NCBI RefSeq assembly: GCF_020510665.1
Contig: NZ_CP075187.1
Location: 2,066,501-2,130,500, forward strand
DNA: 64,000 nt
Reading direction: 5' to 3'
Source of the DNA: Dechloromonas denitrificans
GTDB taxonomy: Bacteria; Pseudomonadota; Gammaproteobacteria; Burkholderiales; Rhodocyclaceae
The notes below the pieces were generated by a model, which was given only the letters and a program-made list of their open reading frames with translations, searched no databases and was not told where the DNA came from. Positions 25,813 through 33,988 of this stretch are shown here, piece by piece. A program made the position numbers and the translations under genes. The first letter of the stretch is position 1. Each line of letters opens with the position of its first letter.

Positions 25813-28212
25813 TTAGTTGCGCAGCGGCTTGCCGGTTTCCAGCATGTGCTTGATGCGTGCCTGGGTTTCCGGGGTTTTCAGAAGATCGACGAAAAGACGA
25901 CGTTCGACAGTCAGCAGCCATTCCTCATCGACCAGGCTACCGGTTTCGACTTCGCCACCACACAGGGCAACAGCAGCCGAACGGGCGACCTTGTAGTCGT
26001 GGGCGGAAATCATGCCGCCTTCCTTCATGTTGACCAGCATCATCTCGAACGTGGCGATGCCGTTCTTGCCGGCAACCGGAACGGCGCGGGCCATCGGCGG
26101 CGGCGCATAACCGGCATCAGCCATGGCACGCGCTTCCTTGATCGCAACGCAAAGCAGTTCGTTGGCATTGAACAAAATGGTGTCTGAAGGTTTGGCAAAG
26201 CCGAAATCGACCACTTCAACCGCACTCTTGGCGACCTTGGCCATGGCAATGGTCATGAACACCGGCTGCAGGAAGTTGAAGACCTCACCCGGCGTACCCG
26301 ACTGGGCAGCCCAGTCAGCAGCGCGGGCAGCGAATTCCTTGCAACCGCCACCGGCCGGAATCAGGCCGACACCGGCTTCGACCAGACCGACATAGCTTTC
26401 CAGCGCCATGACGCGCTTGGCGGCATGCATGACGAATTCACAGCCACCACCCAGCGCCAGCCCCTGAACCGCAGCGACGGTCGGCACTTGCGCATACTTC
26501 AGCGTCTGCGAAGCACGCTGGAATTTCTCGACGGTCTGCTCAAGCAGATCGAACTGGCCGGCGGCACAAGCTTCGCCAACTTGCTGCAGATTGGCCCCGA
26601 CAGCAAACGGCGCTTCGTGCCAGACAACGACGCCATCCAGCGTCTGCTCAGCCTGACGCACGGCGGCAATCACACCATCGAGCACTTCATTGCCGATGGT
26701 GTGCATCTTGGACTTGATCGAAATGATGCCAATCTTGCGGTCGACCGCAGGCAGGCACCACAAACGCACGCCGTCGTTTTCGTACAGCGTTTCGCCAGAC
26801 TTTTCCGGCGTTGCCGCATTTTCGCCAAGAACACGTTCCGGGAAATACTGGCGCTGATAGACCTGCAGCGACGAGCGCGGCACGTAAGCATTCTTGCGTG
26901 CTGAATAGGAACCTTCCGGTGCATGCACGCCGGTCCGGCCGCTTTCCAGCGCCCAAGCTGGCAACGCGACATTGCTCATGGCCTTGCCAGCCGCAACATC
27001 GGCGGCAACGGCCTGGGCAATATCCGCCCAACCCGCCGCCTGCCAGGTTTCGAACGGGCCTTGCGACCAACCGAAGCCCCAGCGCATGGCGAGATCGAGG
27101 TCACGCGCATTGTCGGCGACGTTTTCCAGCTGCACGGCGGCATAATGGAAGATGTCGCGGAAAATCGCCCAGAGGAATTGGGCTTGCGGATGCGCCGAAG
27201 CACGCAAGGCAGCAAATTTCTCGGCTGGATTGCGGATTTTGAGGATGGCACCGACTTCCTCAGCGATTTCGCCGGCCGACTTGCGGTAATCCTGCGCCGC
27301 CAGGTCGAGCACCTGGATTTCCTTGCCCTGCTTGCGGAAAATGCCGCAGCGGGTTTTCTGGCCGAGCGCGCCCTGCCCGATCAGCGCGGTCAACCACGCC
27401 GGAGAGGTGAAATAGGCGTGCCACGGATCGTTCGGCAGCGTGTCCTGCATGGTCTTGACGACGTGGGCCAGCGTATCCAGGCCAACCACGTCGGCGGTGC
27501 GATAGGTGGCGCTCTTCGGGCGGCCGATCTTCGGACCGGTCAGTGCATCGACTTCGTCGAAACCGAGGCCGAAAGCCTGGGTGTGGTGCATCACGGCGAG
27601 AATGGAGAAGACGCCGATGCGGTTGGCGACGAAGTTCGGCGTATCAAGCGCACGGATGACGCCCTTGCCGAGACGCGAGGTCAGCCAGGTTTCCAGCGCA
27701 TCCAGCGTGCTGCCATCGGTGCTTTCGGTGCCGATGATTTCAACCAGATGCATGTAGCGCGGCGGATTGAAGAAATGGATGCCGCAGAAGCGCGGACGAA
27801 CTGCTTCCGGCAGGCCCTGGGCCAGCGCATTCATCGACAGACCGGAGGTATTCGAAGCGATGATCGTATTAGCGCCGAGGTGCGGTGCAATCTTGGCGTA
27901 GAGATCGTTCTTCCAGTCCATGCGTTCGGCAATGGCTTCGATCACCAGATCGCACTCGGCGAGCAGCGGCAGATGTTCGTCGTAATTGGCGGCGTCGATG
28001 AACTTGAGCTTGCCCTTGCTCGCCAGCGGCGCCGGGTCCAGCTTCTTGAGGCCATCCAGGGCCTTCTTGACGATACCGTTCTTGTCTCCTTCTTTCGCCG
28101 GCAGGTCAAACAGCACGACGGGCACATTGGCGTTGGCAAGGTGCGCAGCGATCTGCGCCCCCATCACGCCCGCGCCCAGCACGGCGGCTTTCTTTACGAT
28201 CAGCTTGTTCAA
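25813..28212 (-). CDS. FadN-type 3-hydroxyacyl-CoA dehydrogenase / enoyl-CoA hydratase
   Basis: 799 residues with the dehydrogenase first: NAD-binding VLGAGVMGAQIAAHLA (10-25), then HFFNPPRYMHLVEIIGT (about 147), and a C-terminal hydratase domain with FAVGANLQQ (about 530) and GLALGGGCEFVMHAA (about 590-604). This reversed order distinguishes it from FadB/FadJ. It performs the hydration and second oxidation steps of beta-oxidation. It is the first gene of a seven-gene minus-strand operon, with an operator (28254-28269) 42 bases upstream. Confidence 0.87.
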   Translation of the reverse strand: MNKLIVKKAAVLGAGVMGAQIAAHLANANVPVVLFDLPAKEGDKNGIVKKALDGLKKLDPAPLASKGKLKFIDAANYDEHLPLLAECDLVIEAIAERMDWKNDLYAKIAPHLGANTIIASNTSGLSMNALAQGLPEAVRPRFCGIHFFNPPRYMHLVEIIGTESTDGSTLDALETWLTSRLGKGVIRALDTPNFVANRIGVFSILAVMHHTQAFGLGFDEVDALTGPKIGRPKSATYRTADVVGLDTLAHVVKTMQDTLPNDPWHAYFTSPAWLTALIGQGALGQKTRCGIFRKQGKEIQVLDLAAQDYRKSAGEIAEEVGAILKIRNPAEKFAALRASAHPQAQFLWAIFRDIFHYAAVQLENVADNARDLDLAMRWGFGWSQGPFETWQAAGWADIAQAVAADVAAGKAMSNVALPAWALESGRTGVHAPEGSYSARKNAYVPRSSLQVYQRQYFPERVLGENAATPEKSGETLYENDGVRLWCLPAVDRKIGIISIKSKMHTIGNEVLDGVIAAVRQAEQTLDGVVVWHEAPFAVGANLQQVGEACAAGQFDLLEQTVEKFQRASQTLKYAQVPTVAAVQGLALGGGCEFVMHAAKRVMALESYVGLVEAGVGLIPAGGGCKEFAARAADWAAQSGTPGEVFNFLQPVFMTIAMAKVAKSAVEVVDFGFAKPSDTILFNANELLCVAIKEARAMADAGYAPPPMARAVPVAGKNGIATFEMMLVNMKEGGMISAHDYKVARSAAVALCGGEVETGSLVDEEWLLTVERRLFVDLLKTPETQARIKHMLETGKPLRN

Positions 28213-28253
28213 GCGATTCTCCTTTAGGTGTCTTTTATACGACTTCGTTTAAA

Positions 28254-28269
28254 TAAAACGAACGTTTGA
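28254..28269. promoter_or_regulatory. PsrA-like operator upstream of the fadN-type operon
   Basis: TAAAAC-GAAC-GTTTGA, one mismatch from the perfect repeat TCAAAC-N4-GTTTGA seen upstream of fadL. It is related to the site in front of the TetR gene at 37084. Its position just before the operon suggests repression by that TetR protein. Confidence 0.6.
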
Positions 28270-28318
28270 ATTATAGATAACAGACTTCTGCGGTCAACTG
28301 GTTTTTCAGGTTTTTTCC

Positions 28319-28344
28319 AAAAAAAACCCCGGACCAGCCGGGGT
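28319..28344 (-). terminator. Rho-independent terminator of fadL
   Basis: On the minus strand, ACCCCGG-CTGGT-CCGGGGT is followed by eight T. It lies 27 bases after the fadL stop and separates fadL from the next operon. Confidence 0.88.
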
Positions 28345-28370
28345 ATGAAGAGAGTGCAAAAGAAACTGTT

Positions 28371-29693
28371 TTAGAAAGCCATGGAGAACTGGGCACCCAG
28401 CAGAATGGCGCTGTCGGCATACGTTCCCTTGACCAGCCCGCGACCGTCCGTGCTCTGGTTATTATTGATTTCAGCATCCTTGAGGTAGAGGTAGGCACCA
28501 CCCACATCGACGGCGGTCGTCTTGCTCGGCTTCCACTGAACACCGGCACTGAACCAGGTACGGTTGTTATCCGGCATGGAAACAAGGCGATGTTCGGCGC
28601 TCTTGACCGGGGTCTGGTCGTAGGCAATACCCATTTTCAGCTTCCAGGCATCATTCACCTTGTAGTTGGCACCAACGGCAAAGCGCCAGGTATCGCGGAA
28701 ATTGGTATCCAGCGTCTGAGCGGTCTGGCCGTTCAACAGACCCGAGGTGCGAATGATGTCAACCTTGGGAATCGAGCTCCAGCCGGTCCAGGAAACATCG
28801 CCCAGCAGTTCCCACTGGTCGCTGGCCTTGTGGGTCAAGCTGAGAATGAAGGTATCCGGCAACTTGATCGATGCCTTGGTATCACTGGCGCGGCCGGCAG
28901 CAATCAAGCCGTTCGTGGTCGCGGTGGCAGCAGCAGTACCGTTGCTCGAAATCGAGACATCGCCCTTGGTTTCGTACTTGATCGCCGAGCGATAGGAAAC
29001 ACCCAGCTTGGTAGAAGGTGCCAGCGTAAACAAAGCACCGGCATTCCAGCCCCAGGCATCGTCGCTCAGGTTGAGCTTGACGGTCGAGCCGGCAGCACCG
29101 GCAGCACCGGCACCCAGATTGACAACCGCTGCAGCGCGAATGTATTCGGCTTCAATTTTTTGCCAGTTAAGACCGAAGCCCAGAGAAACTCGGTCGTTGG
29201 CGCGCCAGGCGATCGAAGGATTGATATTGAGTGTCTTGATATCGAAGCTCACCGACTGAGCCGCGCCAATCCACGGATTGTCATACTCGGTGCGAAGACC
29301 GAACGGTGCACCGATACCGAGACCGAGATAAATATCTTTGGTCAGCGCCCAGGAGCCGTACATGTTCGGCACAAAACCAAGGCCACCACCATTGCCACCG
29401 TCACCCGTACCATTCAACACACCGACGCTGGAGCCGCCATCGCTAAAATTGAAATTGGTCTTGACGAAAGTGCCACCGACCGAAATTTCACGATCCTGCA
29501 ATTGCGTCATGCCTGCCGGGTTGTAGAAAACCGTGCTGGCATTTTCAGCAACGGCAGCCGAGCCGGCACCGGCATTACCGATACCACTGGCGCCTTGCTC
29601 GCCAAGCAACTGGAAACCGGCTGCACTTGCAGAACCGGCAAAAGCGAGAGCCATGAGCGCTGGAATCAGGCGAGGGGCGAATTTGTTGTGCAT
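28371..29693 (-). CDS. fadL: FadL-type outer-membrane long-chain fatty-acid channel
   Basis: 440 residues with a signal peptide (about 1-24, SASA-AG). The mature start GFQLLGEQGASGIGNAGAGS, followed by a segment with STVFYNPAGM, is the N-terminal hatch of the FadL/TodX family. The remainder is a 14-strand barrel ending in the terminal strand ILLGAQFSMAF. It carries long-chain fatty acids or hydrophobic aromatics across the outer membrane. Two operator-like repeats lie upstream, and a terminator follows, so it is transcribed alone within the fad regulon. Confidence 0.88.
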   Translation of the reverse strand: MHNKFAPRLIPALMALAFAGSASAAGFQLLGEQGASGIGNAGAGSAAVAENASTVFYNPAGMTQLQDREISVGGTFVKTNFNFSDGGSSVGVLNGTGDGGNGGGLGFVPNMYGSWALTKDIYLGLGIGAPFGLRTEYDNPWIGAAQSVSFDIKTLNINPSIAWRANDRVSLGFGLNWQKIEAEYIRAAAVVNLGAGAAGAAGSTVKLNLSDDAWGWNAGALFTLAPSTKLGVSYRSAIKYETKGDVSISSNGTAAATATTNGLIAAGRASDTKASIKLPDTFILSLTHKASDQWELLGDVSWTGWSSIPKVDIIRTSGLLNGQTAQTLDTNFRDTWRFAVGANYKVNDAWKLKMGIAYDQTPVKSAEHRLVSMPDNNRTWFSAGVQWKPSKTTAVDVGGAYLYLKDAEINNNQSTDGRGLVKGTYADSAILLGAQFSMAF

Positions 29694-29757
29694 TGATTTG
29701 TCTCCTGTTTTGTTTATGTTTGGGAATGCATCCCGGAACTACTGTGGTGATTAAATC

Positions 29758-29813
29758 TCAAACAAGCGTTTGAAATGCTGTTTTATCTACATTTATTTCA
29801 AACGTATGTTGGG
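29758..29813. promoter_or_regulatory. PsrA-like operators upstream of fadL
   Basis: A perfect inverted repeat TCAAAC-AAGC-GTTTGA at 29758-29773, and a weaker second copy TCAAAC-GTAT-GTTGGG at 29798-29813. The stronger site is 65 bases before the fadL start codon, and matches the operators at 28254 and 37084. Confidence 0.65.
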
Positions 29814-29829
29814 TAAAAACAACAAATTT

Positions 29830-31743
29830 TTACCTGGCTTGACGGAAATTGAGCGGACCACCGGTAAATGGTGCAAAGCCTGTGCCAAAAATTACCCCGG
29901 CATCCGCCAGTTCAGCATCGGCAACCACGCCATCGGCAACCAATTGCTCGGTTCGATCGATCAGCGGCTTGGCCAGGCGGGCCGCCAGACCGGGTGGCAG
30001 GCTTCCGGGCGCTGCCTTCTGCGCCTTGCCTTCCGTCCAACGATAGAAACCTTGCCCCGTTTTCTTGCCAAGCTGTCCCTGCTGAACACGCTCCAGCAAG
30101 CAACGCGGTGCCTCGGCCCCGCCCGCCAATTGCTGCCCGGCGGCCATGGCGATATCCAGCCCGACCGTATCAATCAGTTCAATCGGCCCCATCGGCATAC
30201 CGAAAGCCAGCATGGCCTCATCAACCGTTTCGGGCGAAATTCCTTCGTCGACCGCGCGCATGGCTTCCAGCATGTAGGGGGCCAGCACCGCATTGACCAG
30301 GAAGCCAGGTTCACTGCGTACCGGCAAAGGCAACTTGTCGATCTGGCGAACAAAGGCACAAGCAGCCTGGACAACCGAATCATCAGCCCCTTGCGCAACA
30401 ACAACCTCGACCAGCGGCATCATTGCCACCGGATTGAAGAAGTGGATACCGACCAGCCTTTCCGGCCGCTTCAGAGCAATGCGCAAGTCTTCCAGCTTGA
30501 GACTGGACGTATTGCTGGCCAGAATGGCACCGGGCTTCATGCGTGGCTCAATCACCTTGAACAAGGCATGCTTGGCCGCCACATTTTCGAAAATAGCCTC
30601 GATCACCACATCGGCATGCGCCACACCGTCACCGTTAACATCGGGAATCAGGCGGTCGAAGGCGGCACGCGCCTTGAGCGGGTCACGCAGACGGCGCGAG
30701 AAAAGCTTGTTTGCCCGCTGCAATGCCGGCCCCATGCGCTCCAGGCTCTGATCCTGCAAGGTCACGGTCATTCCGCGCAAGGCGCACCAGGCCGCAATAT
30801 CACCGCCCATCACGCCGGCGCCGATGACATGGACGCGCTGCGCCTTGAAATCCGATGCCTTGCCGAAGCCCTTCAGCCGTTCCTGCAGGAAGAAAACCCG
30901 AACCAGATTACGCGCCGTCGGCGAACTGATGATGCGGTCGATGATGGCCGGCGAGGCCAGCGCATTGCCGTTGTGCTTGGCCCAGATATCGATAATGGCG
31001 TAAGGGGCTGGATAGTGTTCCGGACGAGCTTTCTTCGCCACCTGTTTGCGCGCACCGCTGGCCACGACGCCCTTGAGCGGGCCGTTGAGCAAGCGCTGCA
31101 TGACCGGCAAGGCACGACGCGGCTGACCGGACAGCACCAGTTGGCGGGCGGCAGCATCCATGACACGCGGCGGCACACACTCGTCGGCCAGCCCCATCCG
31201 CTTGGCCCGCTTGGCATCAATCGTCTTACCGGTCAGCATCATGTCCATCGCCGCCGTCGGGCCAACACGCTGCGGCAAACGCAGCATACCCCCCCAGCCG
31301 GGGAAAATGCCGAGCATGACTTCGGGCAAACCCATCTTGGTTGCCGGTTCATCAACCGCCAGCAGATAGCGGCAAGCCAGCGCCAGTTCCAGGCCACCAC
31401 CCAGACAATGACCGCGAATAATGGCCAGTGTCGGGTAGTTGACCGCAGCAAGGCGATTGAACAGGGTCCAGCCGCGCTCGACCAGCTCCCTGCCCTTTTC
31501 GGCAGTATCGAGCTGCGCGAACTCCTGGATGTCGGCACCGGCGATAAACCCCGCCTCTTTGCCGGAGCGGAAGATCAGCGCCTTGGGTGGCTGCTTCTCG
31601 AAGACGTCGAGTATCTTGCCCAGTTCGCCCATCACGGCGACCGACAGGGAATTGGCCGTTTCACCGGCCTTGTCGAGAATGGCGCTGGCGACGCCCTCGG
31701 CATCAAGCTCGACACGCCAGTGTTGAAGATTCAGATTCATCAT
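29830..31743 (-). CDS. FadB/FadJ-type enoyl-CoA hydratase / 3-hydroxyacyl-CoA dehydrogenase
   Basis: 637 residues, hydratase domain first (AGFIAGADIQEF at about 64-75 and IIRGHCLGGGLELALACRY at about 109-127), then the dehydrogenase with VHVIGAGVMGGDIAAWCALR at about 303 and IHFFNPVAMMPLVEVV. It is shorter than E. coli FadB (729). It catalyses the middle two steps of beta-oxidation. The operon is tetR-proximal: fadE, thiolase, degV and this gene. A second fused enzyme of opposite domain order lies 1.6 kb downstream, suggesting different chain lengths or conditions. Confidence 0.87.
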   Translation of the reverse strand: MMNLNLQHWRVELDAEGVASAILDKAGETANSLSVAVMGELGKILDVFEKQPPKALIFRSGKEAGFIAGADIQEFAQLDTAEKGRELVERGWTLFNRLAAVNYPTLAIIRGHCLGGGLELALACRYLLAVDEPATKMGLPEVMLGIFPGWGGMLRLPQRVGPTAAMDMMLTGKTIDAKRAKRMGLADECVPPRVMDAAARQLVLSGQPRRALPVMQRLLNGPLKGVVASGARKQVAKKARPEHYPAPYAIIDIWAKHNGNALASPAIIDRIISSPTARNLVRVFFLQERLKGFGKASDFKAQRVHVIGAGVMGGDIAAWCALRGMTVTLQDQSLERMGPALQRANKLFSRRLRDPLKARAAFDRLIPDVNGDGVAHADVVIEAIFENVAAKHALFKVIEPRMKPGAILASNTSSLKLEDLRIALKRPERLVGIHFFNPVAMMPLVEVVVAQGADDSVVQAACAFVRQIDKLPLPVRSEPGFLVNAVLAPYMLEAMRAVDEGISPETVDEAMLAFGMPMGPIELIDTVGLDIAMAAGQQLAGGAEAPRCLLERVQQGQLGKKTGQGFYRWTEGKAQKAAPGSLPPGLAARLAKPLIDRTEQLVADGVVADAELADAGVIFGTGFAPFTGGPLNFRQAR

Positions 31744-31752
31744 GTGCTTTCT

Positions 31753-32697
31753 TTAATGCGTGGTGTGCCCGGAGGCAGCAAAGGCCAGCGACAAGGCGCC
31801 CGGACCGACATTGACCGCCGCTGTCTTGCTCATCGGCGAAACCAGGATCTCGACCCCGTTTTCAGCCGCACGGGCGGCCAGTGCGGCATAACCCGGCAGA
31901 CGGCTGACAGCAGCGGGCGAACCGCCATAACTGATACAAATCCACGGCGCATCCAGGCCCGCCTCGATACGCTGTGCGGCCTTGGCAAAAAGCTGAGCAA
32001 CACCGGTTTCGAAGCCCCGGACCTTGTCGACCGTGGAAGTCAGATCGCGATGGCAGTGCAGCACTGGTTTGACGTCCAGCCAGGAACCCAGCGTATAACT
32101 GCCCCAACTCAGGCTGGTATCGCCCTTCTTCGAGGCACGTTTGTAAATATGGAAAAGATCGGCCGGCACCAGATAGGTGTGCGTGTGTTCAACGCAATGC
32201 TTCAGGCGCGCCCCGATTTCGCTCGGCGTACCGCCCTGGCGGATCAGCCGGACAGCCTCGGCCACCGGCACGGCCTGCCCGGTGAACAGGTTGCGCGTCG
32301 AAATGACGGCCAGCCCGAAACGCTCAGGCACACCGGCTTGACGGCGGATTTCCTTGTATTTGGTCAAGATGGCGCGCGAAGCCTGCATTGCGTGATCAAA
32401 GATCGGGCTGCGTGTGCTGGTGATAGTCAGGCAGAAAACGTAATCGAAATCGAGTACCAGCCGTTCGAGAAAGAGCTTTTCGATCTGCTCGACCGAGTAG
32501 GGAATCGACTCGGCAAAATCCTCGCTTTTCCGGTCCAGATGGCTGGCGTAGAAAGTCTGGGTTTCCTGAGGATCGCGCCTGTCCTCGATAGTCAGTTCGC
32601 CAAAACGCAGCGTGATCGGCATCACGATGATGCCGTTCTCGGTCAGGAAGTCCTTCGGCAAATCACAGGCCGAATCGACAACGATGCCGATGCGCAC
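31753..32697 (-). CDS. DegV-family (FakB-like) fatty-acid-binding protein
   Basis: 314 residues. The start IGIVVDSACDLPKDFL and ITSTRSPIFDHAMQASRAIL (about 92-111) match DegV proteins, whose founding relatives bind a fatty acid in a deep pocket and, as FakB, present it to the kinase FakA in Gram-positive bacteria. No FakA is seen here. Its place between a thiolase and a hydratase/dehydrogenase gene, two bases and nine bases away, suggests fatty-acid delivery or sensing in beta-oxidation, which is inference. Confidence 0.8.
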   Translation of the reverse strand: MRIGIVVDSACDLPKDFLTENGIIVMPITLRFGELTIEDRRDPQETQTFYASHLDRKSEDFAESIPYSVEQIEKLFLERLVLDFDYVFCLTITSTRSPIFDHAMQASRAILTKYKEIRRQAGVPERFGLAVISTRNLFTGQAVPVAEAVRLIRQGGTPSEIGARLKHCVEHTHTYLVPADLFHIYKRASKKGDTSLSWGSYTLGSWLDVKPVLHCHRDLTSTVDKVRGFETGVAQLFAKAAQRIEAGLDAPWICISYGGSPAAVSRLPGYAALAARAAENGVEILVSPMSKTAAVNVGPGALSLAFAASGHTTH

Positions 32698-32699
32698 GA

Positions 32700-33986
32700 T
32701 CAGGCGTCCGCTTCGACCAGCATGGCGCCGCCCAGGCCGCCACCGATACAGATGGTTGCAATGCCGCGTTTCGCCTTCTGGCGACGCAGGACATGCAGCA
32801 AATGCAACACAATACGCGCGCCGGAGGCACCGACCGGATGGCCGATCGAAACGGCACCGCCATCGACATTCAGCTTGGCATCATCGACCTTGCCCAGCGC
32901 CGCCGGCAGATCAAGCTGCTCGCGGCAGTAATCATCGGAGGCCCAGGCGGCCTGACAGCCCAGCACTTGTGCGGCGAAGGCTTCGTTCAGTTCCCAGGCG
33001 TCGATATCGTTCAAGCTCAGACCATGACGCTGGAGCAGCGGCGTCGAGGCATGCACCGGGCCGAGGCCCATTTGTTCAGGCTCAAGACCGGACCACTGGC
33101 TATCGACAATGCGCCCGAGCGGTTTCAGGTTCCACTTCTTGACCGCCTCTTCCGAAGCCAGGATCAGCCAGGCGGCGCCATCGGTAATCTGCGAGCTGTT
33201 GGCTGCCGTGATGTTGCCGTACTTCTTGTCGAAGAAGGGCTTCAGCTTGGCCAGACCGGCCATGCTGGCATCGGCCCGCACGCCGTCATCCTCGGCATAA
33301 ACCTTGCCGGCCCCATCGACCACCGGCACGATTTCGCCGAGATGACCGGCTTGCCGGCTGGCCATTGCCCGCTGGTGGCTACGCAGCGCAAATTCATCCA
33401 TTTGCTGACGATTGATGCCGAAGCGCCAGGCGACGTTTTCAGCCGTCTGCCCCATCAGCAAGCCGACAACCGGATCGGTCAGGCCCTTCATCAGGCCGAT
33501 CACCGGCGAAAGCAGCGCCCCCGGCTTGAGTTTCATGAAATGGCCGATTTTCTGGCCCATCGTGCGCATGCCCATCATGCCGGCAAACCAGCGGACCATC
33601 GTATCCGAGTACAGCAGCGGCGCGCGGGAAAGCGCATCGACGCCGCCGGCCAGCACCAGTTCGGCCCGGCCGCACTGAATATTGGCAATGGCGGAATCAA
33701 TGGCCTGCATGCCGGAAGCGCAGTTGCGCATCACCGTCCAGCCCGGCACTTTCTTGCCGCAGCCGAGACGCAGGGCCACCATCCGGCCGATATTGGTTTC
33801 ATCCGGCGACGGTGCAGCGCAGCCGAGAATGACTTCGTCAAGATCGCTCGGCAGGAAAGGCTGACGCAGCAACAAGGCACGCCCGGCCTGGGTCGCCAGG
33901 TCGGAGGCGGCAAACGCCCCCGGCCCTTTCTGCGCTTTCAAAAACGGCGTCCGGGCGCCGTCGACCACGTAAATAGTATTACCCAT
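32700..33986 (-). CDS. Acetyl-CoA C-acyltransferase (FadI-type thiolase)
   Basis: 428 residues from the ATG at 33986; a TTG two codons earlier is possible. Cysteine in MRNCASGMQAID (about 88), histidine in SIGHPVGASGARI and cysteine in ATICIGGGLGGAM near the end are in place. The length and sequence fit the FadI/trifunctional-beta type rather than the 390-residue FadA type, matching the FadJ-like partner in the same operon. It starts within the end of fadE (stop TGA overlapping), so the two are coupled. Confidence 0.86.
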   Translation of the reverse strand: MGNTIYVVDGARTPFLKAQKGPGAFAASDLATQAGRALLLRQPFLPSDLDEVILGCAAPSPDETNIGRMVALRLGCGKKVPGWTVMRNCASGMQAIDSAIANIQCGRAELVLAGGVDALSRAPLLYSDTMVRWFAGMMGMRTMGQKIGHFMKLKPGALLSPVIGLMKGLTDPVVGLLMGQTAENVAWRFGINRQQMDEFALRSHQRAMASRQAGHLGEIVPVVDGAGKVYAEDDGVRADASMAGLAKLKPFFDKKYGNITAANSSQITDGAAWLILASEEAVKKWNLKPLGRIVDSQWSGLEPEQMGLGPVHASTPLLQRHGLSLNDIDAWELNEAFAAQVLGCQAAWASDDYCREQLDLPAALGKVDDAKLNVDGGAVSIGHPVGASGARIVLHLLHVLRRQKAKRGIATICIGGGLGGAMLVEADA

Positions 33987-33988
33987 GA

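Noticed and set aside
26923..28227. 434-codon plus-strand frame opposite the fadN-type gene
   Set aside because: Antisense to a conserved hydroxyacyl-CoA dehydrogenase domain, with no recognisable protein features.
29770..32931. 1053-codon plus-strand open frame across fadJ, degV and the thiolase
   Set aside because: It is exactly antisense to three conserved minus-strand genes, and its composition (Arg/His/Gln-rich) is that of a frame forced open by high GC.
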